Below, one piece after another: positions 24,490 to 36,380 of a stretch of DNA of 64,000 nt. The stretch's first letter is position 1. Each line of letters begins with the position of its first letter. The stretch comes from Culex pipiens pallens (Eukaryota; Arthropoda; Insecta; Diptera; Culicidae): the NCBI RefSeq assembly GCF_016801865.2, contig NC_068939.1:151297132-151361131 (forward strand). Direction: 5' to 3'. Position numbers and translations under genes: made by a program. The notes beneath the pieces are model-generated. The model ran no database searches. It was not told where the DNA came from and saw only the letters and a program-made list of their open reading frames with translations.

Positions 24490-26465
24490 GAGCAGTTCTC
24501 TAGGATTTCGGTCATTCGATTTTTTTTTGTATTTTTTAATCCGGCTGAAACTTTTTTGGTGCCTTTGGTATGCCCAAAGAAGCCATTTTGCATCATTAGT
24601 TTGTCCATATAATTTTCCATACAAATTTGGCAGCTGTCCATACAAAAATGATGCATGAAAATTCAAAAATCTGTATCTTTTGAAGGAATTTTTTGATCGA
24701 TTTGGTGTCTTGGGCAAAGTTGTAGGTATGGATATGGACTACAATGGAAAAAAATGATACACGGTAAAAAAAATTTGGTGATTTTTTTATTTAACTTTTT
24801 ATCACTAAAACTTGATTTGCAAAAAAACACTATTTTTATTTTTTTTTTTTTTTTATATGTTTTAGAGGACATAAAATGCCAACTTTTCAGAAATTTCCAG
24901 GTTGTGCAAAAAATCATTGAGCGAGTTAAAAATTTTTGAATCAATACTGATTTTTTCAAAAAATCGAAATTTTGGTCGCAAAAATTTTTTAACTTCATTT
25001 TTCGATGTAAAATCGAATTTGCAATCAAAAAGAACTTTAGTTAAATTTTGATAAAGTGCACCGTTTTCATGTTAAATCCATTTTTAGGTGACTTTTTTGA
25101 AAATAGTCGCAGTTTTTCATTTTTTTAAATTAGTGCACATGTTTGCCCACTTTTGAAAAAAATATTTTTGAAATGTTGAGAAAATTCTCTATATTTTGCT
25201 TCTTCGGACTTTGTTGATACGACCTTTAGTTGCTGAGATATTGGAATGCAAAGGTTTAAAAACAGTGTTTTTCAGTGTCGATATCTCAGCAACTAATGGT
25301 CCGATTTTCAATGTTAACCCACCGGAGGTCGCGTACGTGTACTTTGTACACAGTTTGTAAGGGCACTTGTAAGAAAGGCGAAAACACGCGACTTTCCGAA
25401 GGTTAATATATGAAACATTTGTAAAATTTTCCGATCTTTTCGAAAACAATATTTTCAAAATTTTCAAATCAAGACTAAAATTTCAAAAGGGCTAAACATT
25501 CAATATTACGCCCTTTTAAAATGTTAGTCTTGATTTGAAAATGTTGATAATATTGTTTTCGAAAAGATCGGAAAATTTTACAAATGTTTCATATATTAAC
25601 ATTGAAAATCGGACCATTAGTTGCTGAGATATCGACACTGAAAAATGGTGGGCTGTTTGGGTTAGACTTAGAAAACATCCATTTTCCTGTTTTTAAACCT
25701 TTGCATTCCAATATCTCAGCAACTAAAGGTCGTATCAACAAAGTCCGAAGAAGCAAAATATAGAGAATTTTCTCAACATTTCAAAAATATTTTTTTCAAA
25801 AGTGGGCAAACATGTGCACTAATTTAAAAAAATGAAAAACTGCGACTATTTTCAAAAAAGTCACCTAAAAATGGATTTAACATGAAAACGGTGCACTTTA
25901 TCAAAATTTCACTACAGTACTTTTTGATTGCAAATTCAATTTTACATCGAAAAATGAAGTTGAAAAATTTTTGCGACCAATATTTCGATTTTTTGAAAAA
26001 ATCAGTATTTATTCAAAAATTAATAACTCGCTCAATGATTTTTTGCACAACCTGGAAATTTCTGAAAAGTTGGCATTTTATGTCCTCTAAAATATATAAA
26101 AAAAAAAATTAAAAATAGTGTTTTTTTGCAAATCAAGTTTTAGTGATAAAAAGTTAAATAAAAAAATCACCAAATTTTTTTTACCGTGTATCATTTTTTT
26201 CCAGTGTAGTCCATATCCATACCTACAACTTTGCCCAAGACACCAAATCGATCAAAAAATTCCTTCAAAAGATACAGATTTTTGAATTTTCATACATCAT
26301 TTTTGTATGGACAGCTGCCAAATTTGTATGGAAAATTATATGGACAAACTAATGATGCAAAATGGCTTCTTTGGGCATACCGAAGGCACCAAAAAAGTTT
26401 CAGCCGGATTAAAAATTCAAAAAATAAAATTGAAGAAAAAAGACCGATTTCGTAGAGAATTGCTC
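24490..26465. mobile_element. 1.98-kb hairpin element (GAGCA(G/A)TTCTC ends)
   Basis: Termini GAGCAGTTCTC and GAGAATTGCTC bound arms of about 0.95 kb that mirror each other throughout, with the centre near 25500. A 4-bp ATAT duplication flanks it (24486-24489 and 26466-26469). The left arm alone carries the 85-bp insertion at 25318-25402. Its ends and arm phrases (TTGGTGTCTTGGGCAAAGTT) relate it to the element at 19684-22435. Mirror-image short frames on both strands are arm sequence, not genes. Confidence 0.85.
25318..25402. mobile_element. 85-bp TTAA-flanked (piggyBac-type) MITE
   Basis: The insert begins CCCACCGGAGGTCGCGTAC and ends ACGCGACTTTCCGAAGG. Its ends are imperfect inverted repeats, with TTAA on both sides (25314-25317 and 25403-25406). 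The opposite hairpin arm near 25595-25605 reads straight through with a single TTAA, giving a direct empty-site comparison. TTAA duplication with C-rich termini is typical of piggyBac-superfamily elements. Confidence 0.8.
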
Positions 26466-26768
26466 ATATGCATTTTCATCATTTTTGAGTTATTGATGCA
26501 GTTTTGTTCAGAATCGCGAGATCTTTCAGAAAAGCCTATTACATCATGTACTTTTTTCTAGAAATCAGGACTAAATCCAGTTTTTTCGTTAAAACTTTAC
26601 ACGTAACCTTATGTGTGGGACAAACTTCAAATGCGTTTTTCTCAGCTTGCCGTTTTTGCATATGGGACATTTATGTGAACATGGGCAGATATGTAGCCCA
26701 TCAGTATGGGAAACCTACTTGACCGAAATGTGAAGCTCACATGTACGTTTATCCTTTCCATTTTCATC

Positions 26769-26850
26769 GGTCTGATGGCCGAGCGGGCTAAGGCGCCAGT
26801 CCTTACTGTAGGTGCTGGGTTTGAGTCCCGTCGGTTGCAACTTTTTTTTT
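26769..26850 (+). ncRNA. tRNA-derived (SINE-like) sequence with Pol III signals
   Basis: An A-box-like TGGCCGAGCGG (26775-26785) and a B-box-like GGGTTTGAGTCCC (about 26817-26829) are spaced as in tRNA genes and followed by a T run (26842-26850) that could terminate Pol III. The anticodon arm does not fold canonically. The A-box region resembles Leu/Ser-type tRNAs. Best read as a tRNA-derived SINE or pseudogene. Confidence 0.5.
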
Positions 26851-27532
26851 GTGTTTACAAAAATTGTACATGCAGCGTGTAATATTAAGTGTCTTTTTTG
26901 ACGAAGGTGATGTGCATGCTTTTGCATGCGATTTTACCATCGGATTTTTTGCTGTATACAAAAAAAAACTATTAAGTTACATGACATTTCGTGCAACATT
27001 ACAACTCTTTTTCTGCAGCAAAATTTCTCTGTTCGGCAATCATTCACACCTCTCTTCTCACGGTTGGAAGTCACGCTTCGCCACTAAATTATCGCGATTG
27101 TGACCGTGTGCGGTTGGTTCGATAAGCTGGGGCCGTGCTCATCATCATCGTGTGTCGCCGGCAACCCATGAAATCGATCCATTACCCTTCCACCACCCAA
27201 CAACCCCCGATGTAACTATTGTCCGCCGCTGACATCTTTTATCGCCAACCAATGATGCGTTAATGTTATTGCTTGCACTCCTCGTGAGACTCATGAGAAA
27301 GTTTGAAAACATATTCCCCACCCCACCTTTTTCCTTTGATGGTTTTGGTTTGACCAGATTCCATCAATTTTGAGGCTTTTATCAACGGGTACACGCGAAA
27401 AAAACCGCAGCTCATTGTCCATTACATGGAGATGGAATTAGCGGAAAGTAGGGTAGGTGTTTTTCTTTTGGACACGTAGATTTTTTTTTTTAAGTCTTTC
27501 TGATATTTTTTAAAATAAAATATACCATATAA
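26851..27532. other. Non-coding, moderately complex intron sequence
   Basis: No supported gene. Positions 27000-27450 are of balanced composition without recognisable motifs. Confidence 0.4.
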
Positions 27533-27722
27533 TGCACAGTAAAAACTTGTGTAAATTTGGAAGGTGTAATTTTGGAAGGTCTTTAATGATGTATTTTTAA
27601 CTCAATTTAGACTGAAAAAGCGACATTACATCAGGAAAGTGGTAAAATTACACATTTTTTCTGACATAAAAGATGTACCCCTTCCCAGATGTAATATTAC
27701 CATGATTTTTTTTCTGTGTGCA
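27533..27722. repeat. Hairpin MITE (CACAGTAAAAA..GGTAAAATTAC family)
   Basis: An end near 27533 (CACAGTAAAAACTTG) and phrases near 27646-27720 (CATAAAAGATGTACCCCTT, AATATTACCATG, CTGTGTGCAG) match the termini of the hairpin at 30046-30641. The copy is shorter and more decayed. Confidence 0.5.
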
Positions 27723-29633
27723 GTTTTTTTTTCTCTCTCTAAACTCACAAAAAATTAAGACACAAAACAACAACAGCAATTTCGAACTGGCATGTGGTCA
27801 GTTTGCACAGTAACTGCATTTTTTGGTTTTGTTCCAAGCTGATCGTATCGTTTGCAAACTAACATAGCTTAAGCTGCTCGTCTGGTGGAAAGTTGTGGAA
27901 GCTGTGCACTAGACGACGACGGTTAGGAGCGTGTCAGGAGATTTTTTTTTCGCAAATTGCAGTTATTAACTTTATTAACTTTGCAGAAGCTGACAGAGCC
28001 ATGCAATCTGCTTTTTTCAACACCTTTTTCGAGCGAGAAATTGTCGTGTTTAATTTTTAGGGGGGGAAGGGGTTCATTATCTTTATTACGTAAAAAGGCG
28101 AAACCGTTACAGGCACAAATTTGTTGTGTCCTTTAGTAATATTTAGTCTTGTTGAGTTTATTCTAATAGAATTGTTTAATTCAACGTTATTATTTGATGC
28201 TACCAATGCCAAAAACTGACCCATAAATAAATTCGCAAAACGGTACCAATTTAAGCATTTTACAGCCCCCTCTTTTTTTAATTATCCTCGACACCATCGT
28301 AATTTATCTCATCAGCGCGTTGCAACACGGCCGTCATTAACTGCGTTTTAACGATTTTCGGCACGCCGTGATCTGTTGATACTGCACGTTCACACGGCGA
28401 AATTGCCCAAATTTTTTGATTGTCACAAGCACAGAGCTTTTGTAGAGAGAAAAATAGGAGATATGTCGAAAATCGATACTGATCGAAACAGTTCATCCCA
28501 TTGAGGGACTTATATTATTGCCAAATGTCAAATATGTCAAAGGTTTTCGGTGCGATTCTGGATATCGGCACTTTTATTTTGGGTGAACTTTTTTTTGAAA
28601 ATGAACCCGCTCTCGACAGTCTCGGGATTCATCCTCTGCGTCCGTTCACAGTACCTTTATACTATCAGATCGTGTTCTTTATTCTTTCCGATGGCACTGT
28701 CCTACTGTGGACAGAATAAAAAGAATAAAATGAGAGCAGTCTTTTTTTTTTCAAAGCAATGTGCATTTTTTTCGAAAATTTCTATTTTTCCCGTGTTCAG
28801 GTGGTCAATTTGAGCAACTTTTGTTGTACGAAAAACTTTACTTCTCTTGTTTTATGTTTTTTTTTGTTTTTTTTTTTTAAGTATTTTAATTTGGATTCAT
28901 TATGTTAATTTATGTTTGGTTTTGGTAGTATTTGGCCTATTCTACCACCTCCTGTCATTACATTTTTTTTTCATGTTTTTACAGCCACTTTTTTCTATTT
29001 TTTGCATGTTTTTCACATTTTTTTTTTGCCCTAGAATGGTACCATTATCATTCAAATTGTAAAAAAAAAATGCGTAGAGGCATATTCTGGGACACTAAAA
29101 AAATTACTGCATACTTATTTTCACATAATATAGAGGGAATGTTAGCAAAAAACACAGCCAAAGTTAACCCCACAAAAAATTACCTTTTTAAAAAACATTG
29201 ACAAAGTCACATAAAACAAGTAAAATTTCCAACCATAAAATTTTCTTAAATTTAAAGAGTTCTTCTTTCCAATTCTTTTTAAAGATCAGAAATTGGTTGA
29301 AAAATGGATTGTCGGCGATTTTTTAGATCAAAGCCCGCCTAGAGACGGGGTTGGGTTGTAGAGGGTTAAAATGAATCAAAAATGCTTTTAGTTATTTTTC
29401 AGCATTTTTTAGAGTTTTTACGAGTTTTTCACATGGAATAAAAGAATAAAAGTTGTTTTAGAACATCTAAAAAAAAATCTAACATTACAAATACTGTTAT
29501 GGTCGATAAATTACAGTTTTCCCCCCTTTTAACCCCTTTCCCTCCTCCCCTGCCCCCCCCCCCCCCCCTTCATTACACATTTTCAACTGCTAAAAAACAA
29601 TATTGATGTCATTTGGTCGTACCATTTCTGAGA
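27723..29633. other. AT-rich intron with a poly-C run
   Basis: No supported gene. Short frames at 28278-29201 have low-complexity Phe-rich translations from T runs. A run of about 18 C lies near 29552-29570 and could be an assembly or slippage hot spot. Confidence 0.5.
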
Positions 29634-29635
29634 TA

Positions 29636-29973
29636 CAGTCCAGACTCAATTATCCGAAGGCCTTGGCAAAATTTCTCTTCGTATAATCGAATCACGAAAA
29701 AAACTGTTTTTCTCTGTCTTATTTTGATTGCTGAGCTTAAGTATGACCAATAAACTAATCTAAAGTGATTTAGAATTTGTAAATCCAAGATGGCGGCCAT
29801 CATGGCGGTGATTGAATATAAAAAAATGCATTTTTAAATTTAATAGGCAATCAACCATTCAGATTTGACTGAAATGGGGTCGCAGAACTCGAATTTGATG
29901 TTAAAGGTATAAAAATAAAAAACGCGAAAAAAATTGTTGGTGATTTGATTATCCGATAATCGAGTTTGGGCTG
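29636..29973. mobile_element. pogo/Tigger-like MITE copy 1
   Basis: The left end CAGTCCAGACTCAATTATCC and right end GGATAATCGAGTTTGGGCTG-type sequence form TIRs flanked by TA (29634-29635 and 29974-29975). The CAGT..GATTATCCGAA terminus and TA target fit the pogo branch of Tc1/mariner. Length 338 bp, non-coding. Related copies are at 31144, 34344, 39702 and 57079. Confidence 0.75.
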
Positions 29974-30045
29974 TATATTTATTCAAAGTTGGCAGTTTGA
30001 AAAAAACCGGTGCAACGATATCTTAACACTGCTTTGACCAAATTG

Positions 30046-30641
30046 CACAGTAAAAAAACATGGTAAAATTACATCTAAAAAGGGGTACATCTTTTATGTC
30101 AGAAAAAAGCTTTAATTTTACCTCTAATAATGTGTAAATTTACATCTGGCAGACGCTATGAAAAAATATCTGTAATCCTAAAAAAAATATCAAACCGGCG
30201 ATAGTTATATCTAGCTTAGTAAGTCCGCGCCCCAACCCGCACGGCCAACTCGCCGCTGTGAAAACTGCAAGATCAAAGCCGATGTAGCGTATATGCAGTA
30301 AATACAGTATACAATGTACGGAGCACATAGAGCTACATAGGGACGTGGCGTTACATCGTGCTGCCACCTGGTTTTTTTTTAAGAGCAAGAGTGGAAAAGT
30401 GCTGAGTCATCGTCTAAAAATAGAAAATGTGGTCTAAAAATAGCGACGCCATCCCCCTATTGGCTTTGATCGTGCAGTTTTCACAGCGGCGAGTTGGTCG
30501 TGCGGGTTGGGGCGCGGATTTAGGAAGCTAGATATAACTATCGCCGGTTTGATATTTTTTTAGGATTACAGCTTTTTTCTGACATAAAAGATGTACCCCT
30601 TTTAAGATGTAATTTTACCATGTTTTTTTTTTTACTTTGTG
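30046..30641. repeat. 596-bp compound hairpin
   Basis: The outer arms (CATGGTAAAATTACATC and its inverse) enclose inner arms with ATCAAACCGGCGATAGTTAT and CGGCGAGTTGG phrases facing each other (about 30169-30288 versus 30462-30572). The left side has about 55 bp absent from the right arm. The whole would fold into one long stem with a loop of about 170 bp. Non-coding MITE-like element. Confidence 0.75.
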
Positions 30642-31143
30642 GCACAAGTTGTGTGAAGGTTCGTTAAACAGGTACCATGTAAATGACGTAGGCCGATTTT
30701 CAGGTGTAGTAGTGTATATCCAGGAAGCAGGAAATTTTAATTTTTAAGAATAATCATTGGAGAAACTTTTGTAATGGATTAAAATACATGATCCATCGTT
30801 TTTTTTCCTCATTATTGACCAAATTGAGGTATTTTTTTTATTTTGAAAAATTTGTGAACTTTTCACAAAAAGATCTTAAACCTTTTTTCGTGTATACCTA
30901 TCGACTCATAACAGAAAAAAAACCTGACCTGATATCTGTCTGTATGTAAGTGTTTATGTGTGTGACCAAATTGAAACTAAGTTTGGGAGTCGTGCATAAA
31001 CTACAGATGAAAATATGAATACGCCTTCAGTTAAAAACTTTTTCATATATTTTTTTAAATATTTTGCTAATATTTGACATTTTGGGAAGCATCTCTTTTT
31101 GAAAATTAAGCTTAATTTTTATAAATTGTTGACAATTGCAATG

Positions 31144-31713
31144 CAGTCCAGACTCGATTACCGTAATCTGGGGCGAATCGGGACATCAGTCTGAATAGGG
31201 ACAGCAGTTTTTAGAGCACTTAAAGCTTTTAAATTTGGAAATGGATGTACACATTTTGTTGGTCTGAGTCTGTTCTAAGCGAAACCATCCAGAAAAATCA
31301 AACTATTTTGGTCCAACATGGTTAAAACTGCTGTCCCAATTCGCCCCATGTGTCCCGATTGACCCCAGTTTACGGTATCAGAAGTTCGATTATCCGAAGG
31401 TTTGTATAGGACTTCGGATAATCGAATCACAAAAAAAATCTTTCGCTCAATTTTTTTTTTGTTTAAAGCATCAAATTCGAGTCCTGCGACCCTTAAAAGC
31501 CTTTTAAAAAAATAATTGCCTATTAAAAAATATAATGCATTTTTTCAATATTTCGTCACCGTCATTTTGGTCGCCAGCTTGGATTTTAAAATTTTAGATC
31601 ACTGCAGTGTAGTTTAAAGGTCATTAAGCTCGACAATCAAAAATTAAACACCGTGATTCGATTATCCGAAATGAAATTTCCCAAAGGCCTTCGGATAATC
31701 GAGTCTGGACTGT
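31144..31713. mobile_element. pogo-like MITE copy 2, interrupted in its left TIR
   Basis: The left terminus CAGTCCAGACTCGATTA is cut at TA and resumes after 31377 as TTCGATTATCCGAAG. The right end TTCGGATAATCGAGTCTGG plus ACTG is intact and followed by TA. The interruption is the 215-bp element at 31161-31375. Confidence 0.75.
31161..31375. mobile_element. 215-bp CCGTAA-type element inside the pogo MITE
   Basis: Ends CCGTAATCTGGGGCGAATC and (inverse) CCGTAAACTGGGGTCAATC match at most of 25 positions. TA flanks both sides (31159-31160 and 31376-31377). The sequence carries two GGGACA(G/T)-like phrases near each end. Non-coding. Confidence 0.75.
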
Positions 31714-31715
31714 AA

Positions 31716-33084
31716 CAATAAATATAAAATCTGAATAGAATGAAAATTTATTATTTTTTTTCGGAGAAAAAAATCACAAATCTTGTGGTGAAATAACCAC
31801 ATTAAAATGTTAAATTTCCTTCAAGTCAACTTTCCAATAAATAAATTGACCATCGACAAAAAAGAAACGAAAGTGAAATGGAATGCCACCGAATGGCATT
31901 TCCCGATTGGAATGCCGCTGCACAATAAAATAAATGCACCGTGCCGTTACTTTGTTTGGCAAATCGTTTAGTGCAAGGCACCCGTGGTTTAAAACCTCAC
32001 CCATCAAGCTCAAAACTATAAAGAGGGAAACGTCGGAAGTCATTGGGCGATGATTTTTTTATAACGCTCGGCGAAATGTCTGCCAATGTGATTGACGCGT
32101 GAAAATTTTTATTGCATCGACGACGAGGAAGAAAGGCTTGCGCTGGGCACGTGCAATAAAAACGTTACAATTAACCTAATAAGCCATCAGCGACCACGTC
32201 AAAACGGCGAATTTTATGGGTCGCTGACAAGCCCCTAGTCGTCGCAAAGTTAGTCAGCTCCAGTTGTTCTGCCCATAAGCGTAGAAACACGTGCTGGAAT
32301 TGGAAGTGGAATGGTTGGTGGTGGTGACCAGCGAAAAATTAGTGCCAATTGAATCGCCAATTGGAAATCTAAACTGCGTTTACACAACGCCGGGGGGTCT
32401 CCGATCTCCGGTGTTTGGCCAGGGTAAATGACACTCGCGCCTTGTTTGTCTTGGGGAGAAATTGTACGTCGAGTGTGTGCGGGTTCACCGTCAAAGTTGT
32501 AAACTAATCGTTTTTCTTGGTTGGTTCGCAAATGGGCGAGCGAAAGCTTGGCGGATTTGGACGTGCCTGAATGAGAGATACCTTTGGCGAGATATGACCG
32601 CAAGAACTGCATTAGTCATGGCCGCGAGTGGTGCACAGAGGTTAAAGCAGCAGCTCAATATTCTCAGATTGGGGTGTAGCTCGGCATGCTGCCGAAGAAA
32701 CGCCCTTTTCCAGGTTCTCACGCTAAAGAACTTGAAAACCGGTTGTCGGAGTTGTTGGAGGTTGCACACGTGCACAGAGGTTCAACTATTGTGGTTACAT
32801 TAATACGATGGTGTCAACGTGATAAAAATGCTAGGTCAATATGGGCATTAACTTGATGGTTGCATAAACTGTGGTTAATTTGTTAATTTATCCGGTTAAT
32901 AACGCCGTTCGCCGTTTTTCACGTATCAAATTCAAAGGTTGGTTCTAAGTTTGGGATGAGCGAGATTTTATTTATTGGAAAAAAAGGTAATATGATGGTG
33001 GAAAAAAATCACTTCAAAAGAGTAAAAATTAAAATACAGGCTTGATTAAAAGTATCGGCGATAACCGACGATAGCTCTTTTAAA
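31716..33084. other. Lower-repeat intron island
   Basis: Positions 31800-32820 are relatively complex and lack the usual hairpin phrases. Minus-strand frames of 94-120 codons overlap a plus-strand frame of 113 codons, but none shows a domain or splice support. No gene called. Confidence 0.35.
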
Positions 33085-33255
33085 TTCTGGAGTTTTTTTT
33101 TTTAAAGGGTCCAATAAACCAAATTTTCAGTTTTTACTTTTTGGGTGTTTTTTAATACCCCTGACTCAAAGCGCTTTCAAAAAACACCCAAAAATCAAAA
33201 AATGGAAATTTGGTTTATTAGACCTATTCAAAAAAAAAAAAAAAAAACTCCAGAA
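33085..33255. repeat. 171-bp hairpin (TTCTGGAG ends)
   Basis: TTCTGGAGTTTTT at the left faces AAAACTCCAGAA at the right. The arms include CCAAATTTTCAGTTTTT and its inverse. Same family as 45347-45504. Non-coding. The sequence just after it (33265-33330, CCCCGGTCGTTGGTCAC) recurs near 50788-50850 and is another repeat. Confidence 0.75.
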
Positions 33256-34341
33256 ATGCACTTACTACACCCCCGGTCGTTGGTCACTTTTACGTTTGAC
33301 GTCTTAGCTTGTACCCCGTTGGTTTGACAAATTCACACTTCAAAGTGACGAACTGTCACTTTATATACAGATTTCACAACCAAATTTTCCTTCTTTTTTA
33401 TATTTTAGACCAAATTATACAATTTTTTTAATATTTTTGGGCCAAAACAAATTTTTCAAAGATTATTTAACATCACAAAATTTCGCAAAAGTTTCAATGT
33501 TTTCGGACCAACAGTTTCAGGTATAAAGTCACTTGAAAATTACAGGCTTATTAGGTGACACTTTGAGAAATTTATTTTTATCGATTCGAATCCTTTGTAC
33601 TGACTGTATCTTAGAAAACGTATTGACGGATTTTCAAAGTTCCAGAGAGAAAATTATAGGAAAATTTCTCAGCTTTCAAACATATTTTTCTAAGGCTCTT
33701 TTCTTCAAACTTAAAAAATATTTTAAACTTGAAAAAAACCTATAAAAACCAAAAAAATTACCTTAATATGGCTATAACTTGAACACTGTACATTTTATCA
33801 AACAATTTGAAAAGTTCTTTTCGATTGCAATTTCGTTTTTCTTTAGCAAAAATATTTTTATAATTCTTTGTAAAGATTTTTGATATTTTTCAGAAAATAA
33901 GTGCGATTCATAAGCAAAATTGAGTGTCCGGAATTCGAATCAGCTTTTATCAGTGTCTGGGATTCGAAGCACAACAAGTCATTTTAATTTTAAAATTCTG
34001 ATGAAAAATTGTTAGAAAAGACATATTTTGCATGCATTCTCATAAAAATGACTGTTTATACTACATCCCCATGATATTTCTACATTTCCAACTTGTTACA
34101 TGATTTTTTGCCAGTTATAACCAAAATTATATGCTACTAAGTGTCCGGATTTCGAATCATGACGTTACTCCTTCTATGACTTATTTCCGCATTTTTTTTT
34201 TCAATTTGGCGTAACCTTAGGCAAAAACAGCTAAGGCACTATTCAAAAATTATTGCGAATTTTATAAACAGCATCAAAGCAAGCCCTCAAAAATCAGTAT
34301 TTTCATGCGATATAATCAGTGTTTTTTCGAATTTTTCTTGA
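33256..34341. other. AT-rich intron, no gene seen
   Basis: Low-complexity, T- and A-rich sequence with repeat fragments only. GTGTCCGG(A/G)ATTCGAA-type phrases occur three times (33925-34155), suggesting a decayed repeat. Confidence 0.4.
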
Positions 34342-34343
34342 TA

Positions 34344-34666
34344 CAGTCCAGACTCGATTATCCGAAGGCTTTGGAAATTTTTACTTCGGATAATCGAATC
34401 ACGACAAAAAAAAAATTTTCGCTGTCTTATTTTTGATTGTCGAGCTTAAGTAGGTTTAACCCTTAAATAACGCTAGGGTGATTTAGAATTAGATGGCGGC
34501 CAATATGGCGGGGACGAAATACTAGGAAAAAAAACAGAAAATGACTTAAAGGGGGTCGCAGAACTTGAATTTAATGTTGAAAACAAGAAAAAAAAAACGA
34601 AAAACAAATTGTTCTTAGTTCGATTTGAAGTCCCATACATAGCTTCGGATAATCGAGTCTGGACTG
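34344..34666. mobile_element. pogo-like MITE copy 3
   Basis: CAGTCCAGACTCGATTATCC at the left and GGATAATCGAGTCTGGACTG at the right are perfect inverted termini, with TA on both sides. This 323-bp element has the cleanest TIRs of the family in the window. Confidence 0.85.
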
Positions 34667-34668
34667 TA

Positions 34669-35991
34669 CTTGTGTTTTGAATTGCATTTGTTTTTAACCT
34701 TTAAAAAGTACAGCATTATTTTTTCGGAAACATTGAGCGAATTGGGGATGCTCGGTTAGAATGAATACTGAACATCAACATTAGTACATCGATTTTAAAA
34801 TAAAAAGTGTTTAGGTCCTCTAAAAAACTGCTGTCCTAATTTAGACTGCAGTCCCGATTCTGCCCAGTTGAGGTTGATGATACATTCAGTTAAAAATTTT
34901 CAATTTTGGTATTATTTATTCTCACGGTGTTTAAGATGGACTCTTTTGAGTCTCTCTGATTAGCGTTCATCAAAGAAAAATAAACCGATCAAACAAACCA
35001 GAGAGAGAGAAAAATCTATCGTCACGCGCCACCTTAAGTTTTATAATAGAGAAAGTAGAAAAGTGCCATCATTCCACATGCCATCTTCGTCAGCAGTGGT
35101 CACAACACGTAGACACTCTGCTCGACACCCTGTAGGATTGGCTCTTCGTTCGTGAAGATAAAGCTATCTCGATGATGCGATTGTAGTTCTCCAATGTCTT
35201 TTTCGCTTCAGCTGTTTGTTGTCGTTCTTCAACTTCCGTATCGACCATCTCTCCAACTCTCTAACTAGCTACTCACGAAACCTCCCTTCCACTTTCCACA
35301 AACTCCCTACTCCCCTGCCTTGTTCAAATAACTACTCATTTCACACCCCCTTTTTCAAACACCACCCAGTGCTAGTGCAGTTTAGTCGGAATATTTTCAT
35401 TAAATTCAATTTCAGCCTCATTTTCACCTTCTAAACAGCATATTAAAGCGCGACATAATTGACATTTTCTTCTCCAATTTTTTCCCACGGACTCCAACCG
35501 TCAATTGACCAATTTAGAACGCAAACCACGACAGCAACAGCAACAACTTCGCCAAATCAATCCCACGCCCGTCGTCAAACGTAAACGCAAACGTGTCGGT
35601 TGTGGTGGTGACACTAATGAGCAGCAACTTGGTCCACCGGTCCAGGCCAACGGTCAGCTTCGTTCGGCGGGGAAAGTGCACGAGATCACGGATCGATTTT
35701 TGGTGCTGTCGTCGCCGGCACCGGTGCTCGTAGTGACGGGTGGTGGGTGGTCCAGCGAGTCGATTGTTTGATGTTTTGTTTTTGGAAGCTTTTTTCGTAG
35801 GAGTTTGTTTGATGTAGCTGCTAGAGGAAAATTATCATTTAAGTACTCGATTGAAATTGAATTTTTCCTGCGTCAGTTATCGATATTGATATCGAATGGT
35901 TATCACTAAAACGAATGTTAATGCCAAAATCATAACACTTGTTCATATGATAACATGTTAAGATTTTGAGCTTATTTATTTATAAGTCTTA
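34669..35991. other. Intron segment with a Gln- and Arg/Lys-rich open frame
   Basis: At 35505-35771 an 88-codon frame starts at TTG and has a short poly-Gln (about residue 10) and a basic KRKRKR run. No ATG or clear splice acceptor precedes it, and it does not join the flanking exons in frame. It may be an unrecognised alternative exon or chance. Upstream (34970-35460) the sequence is C/T-rich and non-repetitive. Confidence 0.25.
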
Positions 35992-35993
35992 TA

Positions 35994-36380
35994 GGGGGAG
36001 AGGGGGTAATATGCACCCCGGGGTAAAATGCACCCCCAGCTTTTCTCGTCCACAAAACCCGGTTACTAAATAAGGAAAAGAGGCAAAATTCCTAGAATTT
36101 AGGAACTTTGTTCCTTTTTTTTTTATTTCAGTGTAGGAATGGAAGCTTAACATTGCAAATGAATGCTGGCGAAATTTGAGCATTGTATTACGAAAACAGC
36201 TTATTTAATTTGCAAATTTTAAAAATGTTGTGTTTTCATCTAATTTTCATTGGACTTTCAATATGACTTTTAGGCAAGGTAAAAAGCATTTATTGATATT
36301 GTAAAAGTTGATTTGTGGTAGCTTTTATGTTTGTGAAATTTCAGTTTTCCCTTAGGGGGTGCATATTACCCCACTCTCCC
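35994..36380. mobile_element. 387-bp MITE with GGTAATATGCACCCC ends
   Basis: The left end GGGGGAGAGGGGGTAATATG and right end CATATTACCCCACTCTCCC are inverted repeats flanked by TA (35992-35993 and 36381-36382). Non-coding and TA-targeting. Confidence 0.75.

Larger units (their letters stand above)
24461..26688. mobile_element. 248-bp CTGCCC-ended element split by a 1.98-kb hairpin
   Basis: The left end CTGCCCCTGATCGCATAAAT and right end CATTTATGTGAACATGGGCAG form TIRs, and ATAT flanks the element on both sides (24457-24460 and 26689-26692). Removing the hairpin 24490-26465 and one ATAT leaves 248 bp, the same length as the uninterrupted copy at 39994-40241. No coding capacity. Confidence 0.8.

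Noticed and set aside
24445..26455. Mirror-image frames of 75-90 residues in the 1.98-kb hairpin
   Set aside because: Same cause: palindromic arms. Translations are Lys/Phe-rich from A/T runs.
29552..29570. Poly-C tract as a structural or regulatory element
   Set aside because: A lone homopolymer of about 18 C in low-complexity DNA is best treated as slippage or a sequencing feature.
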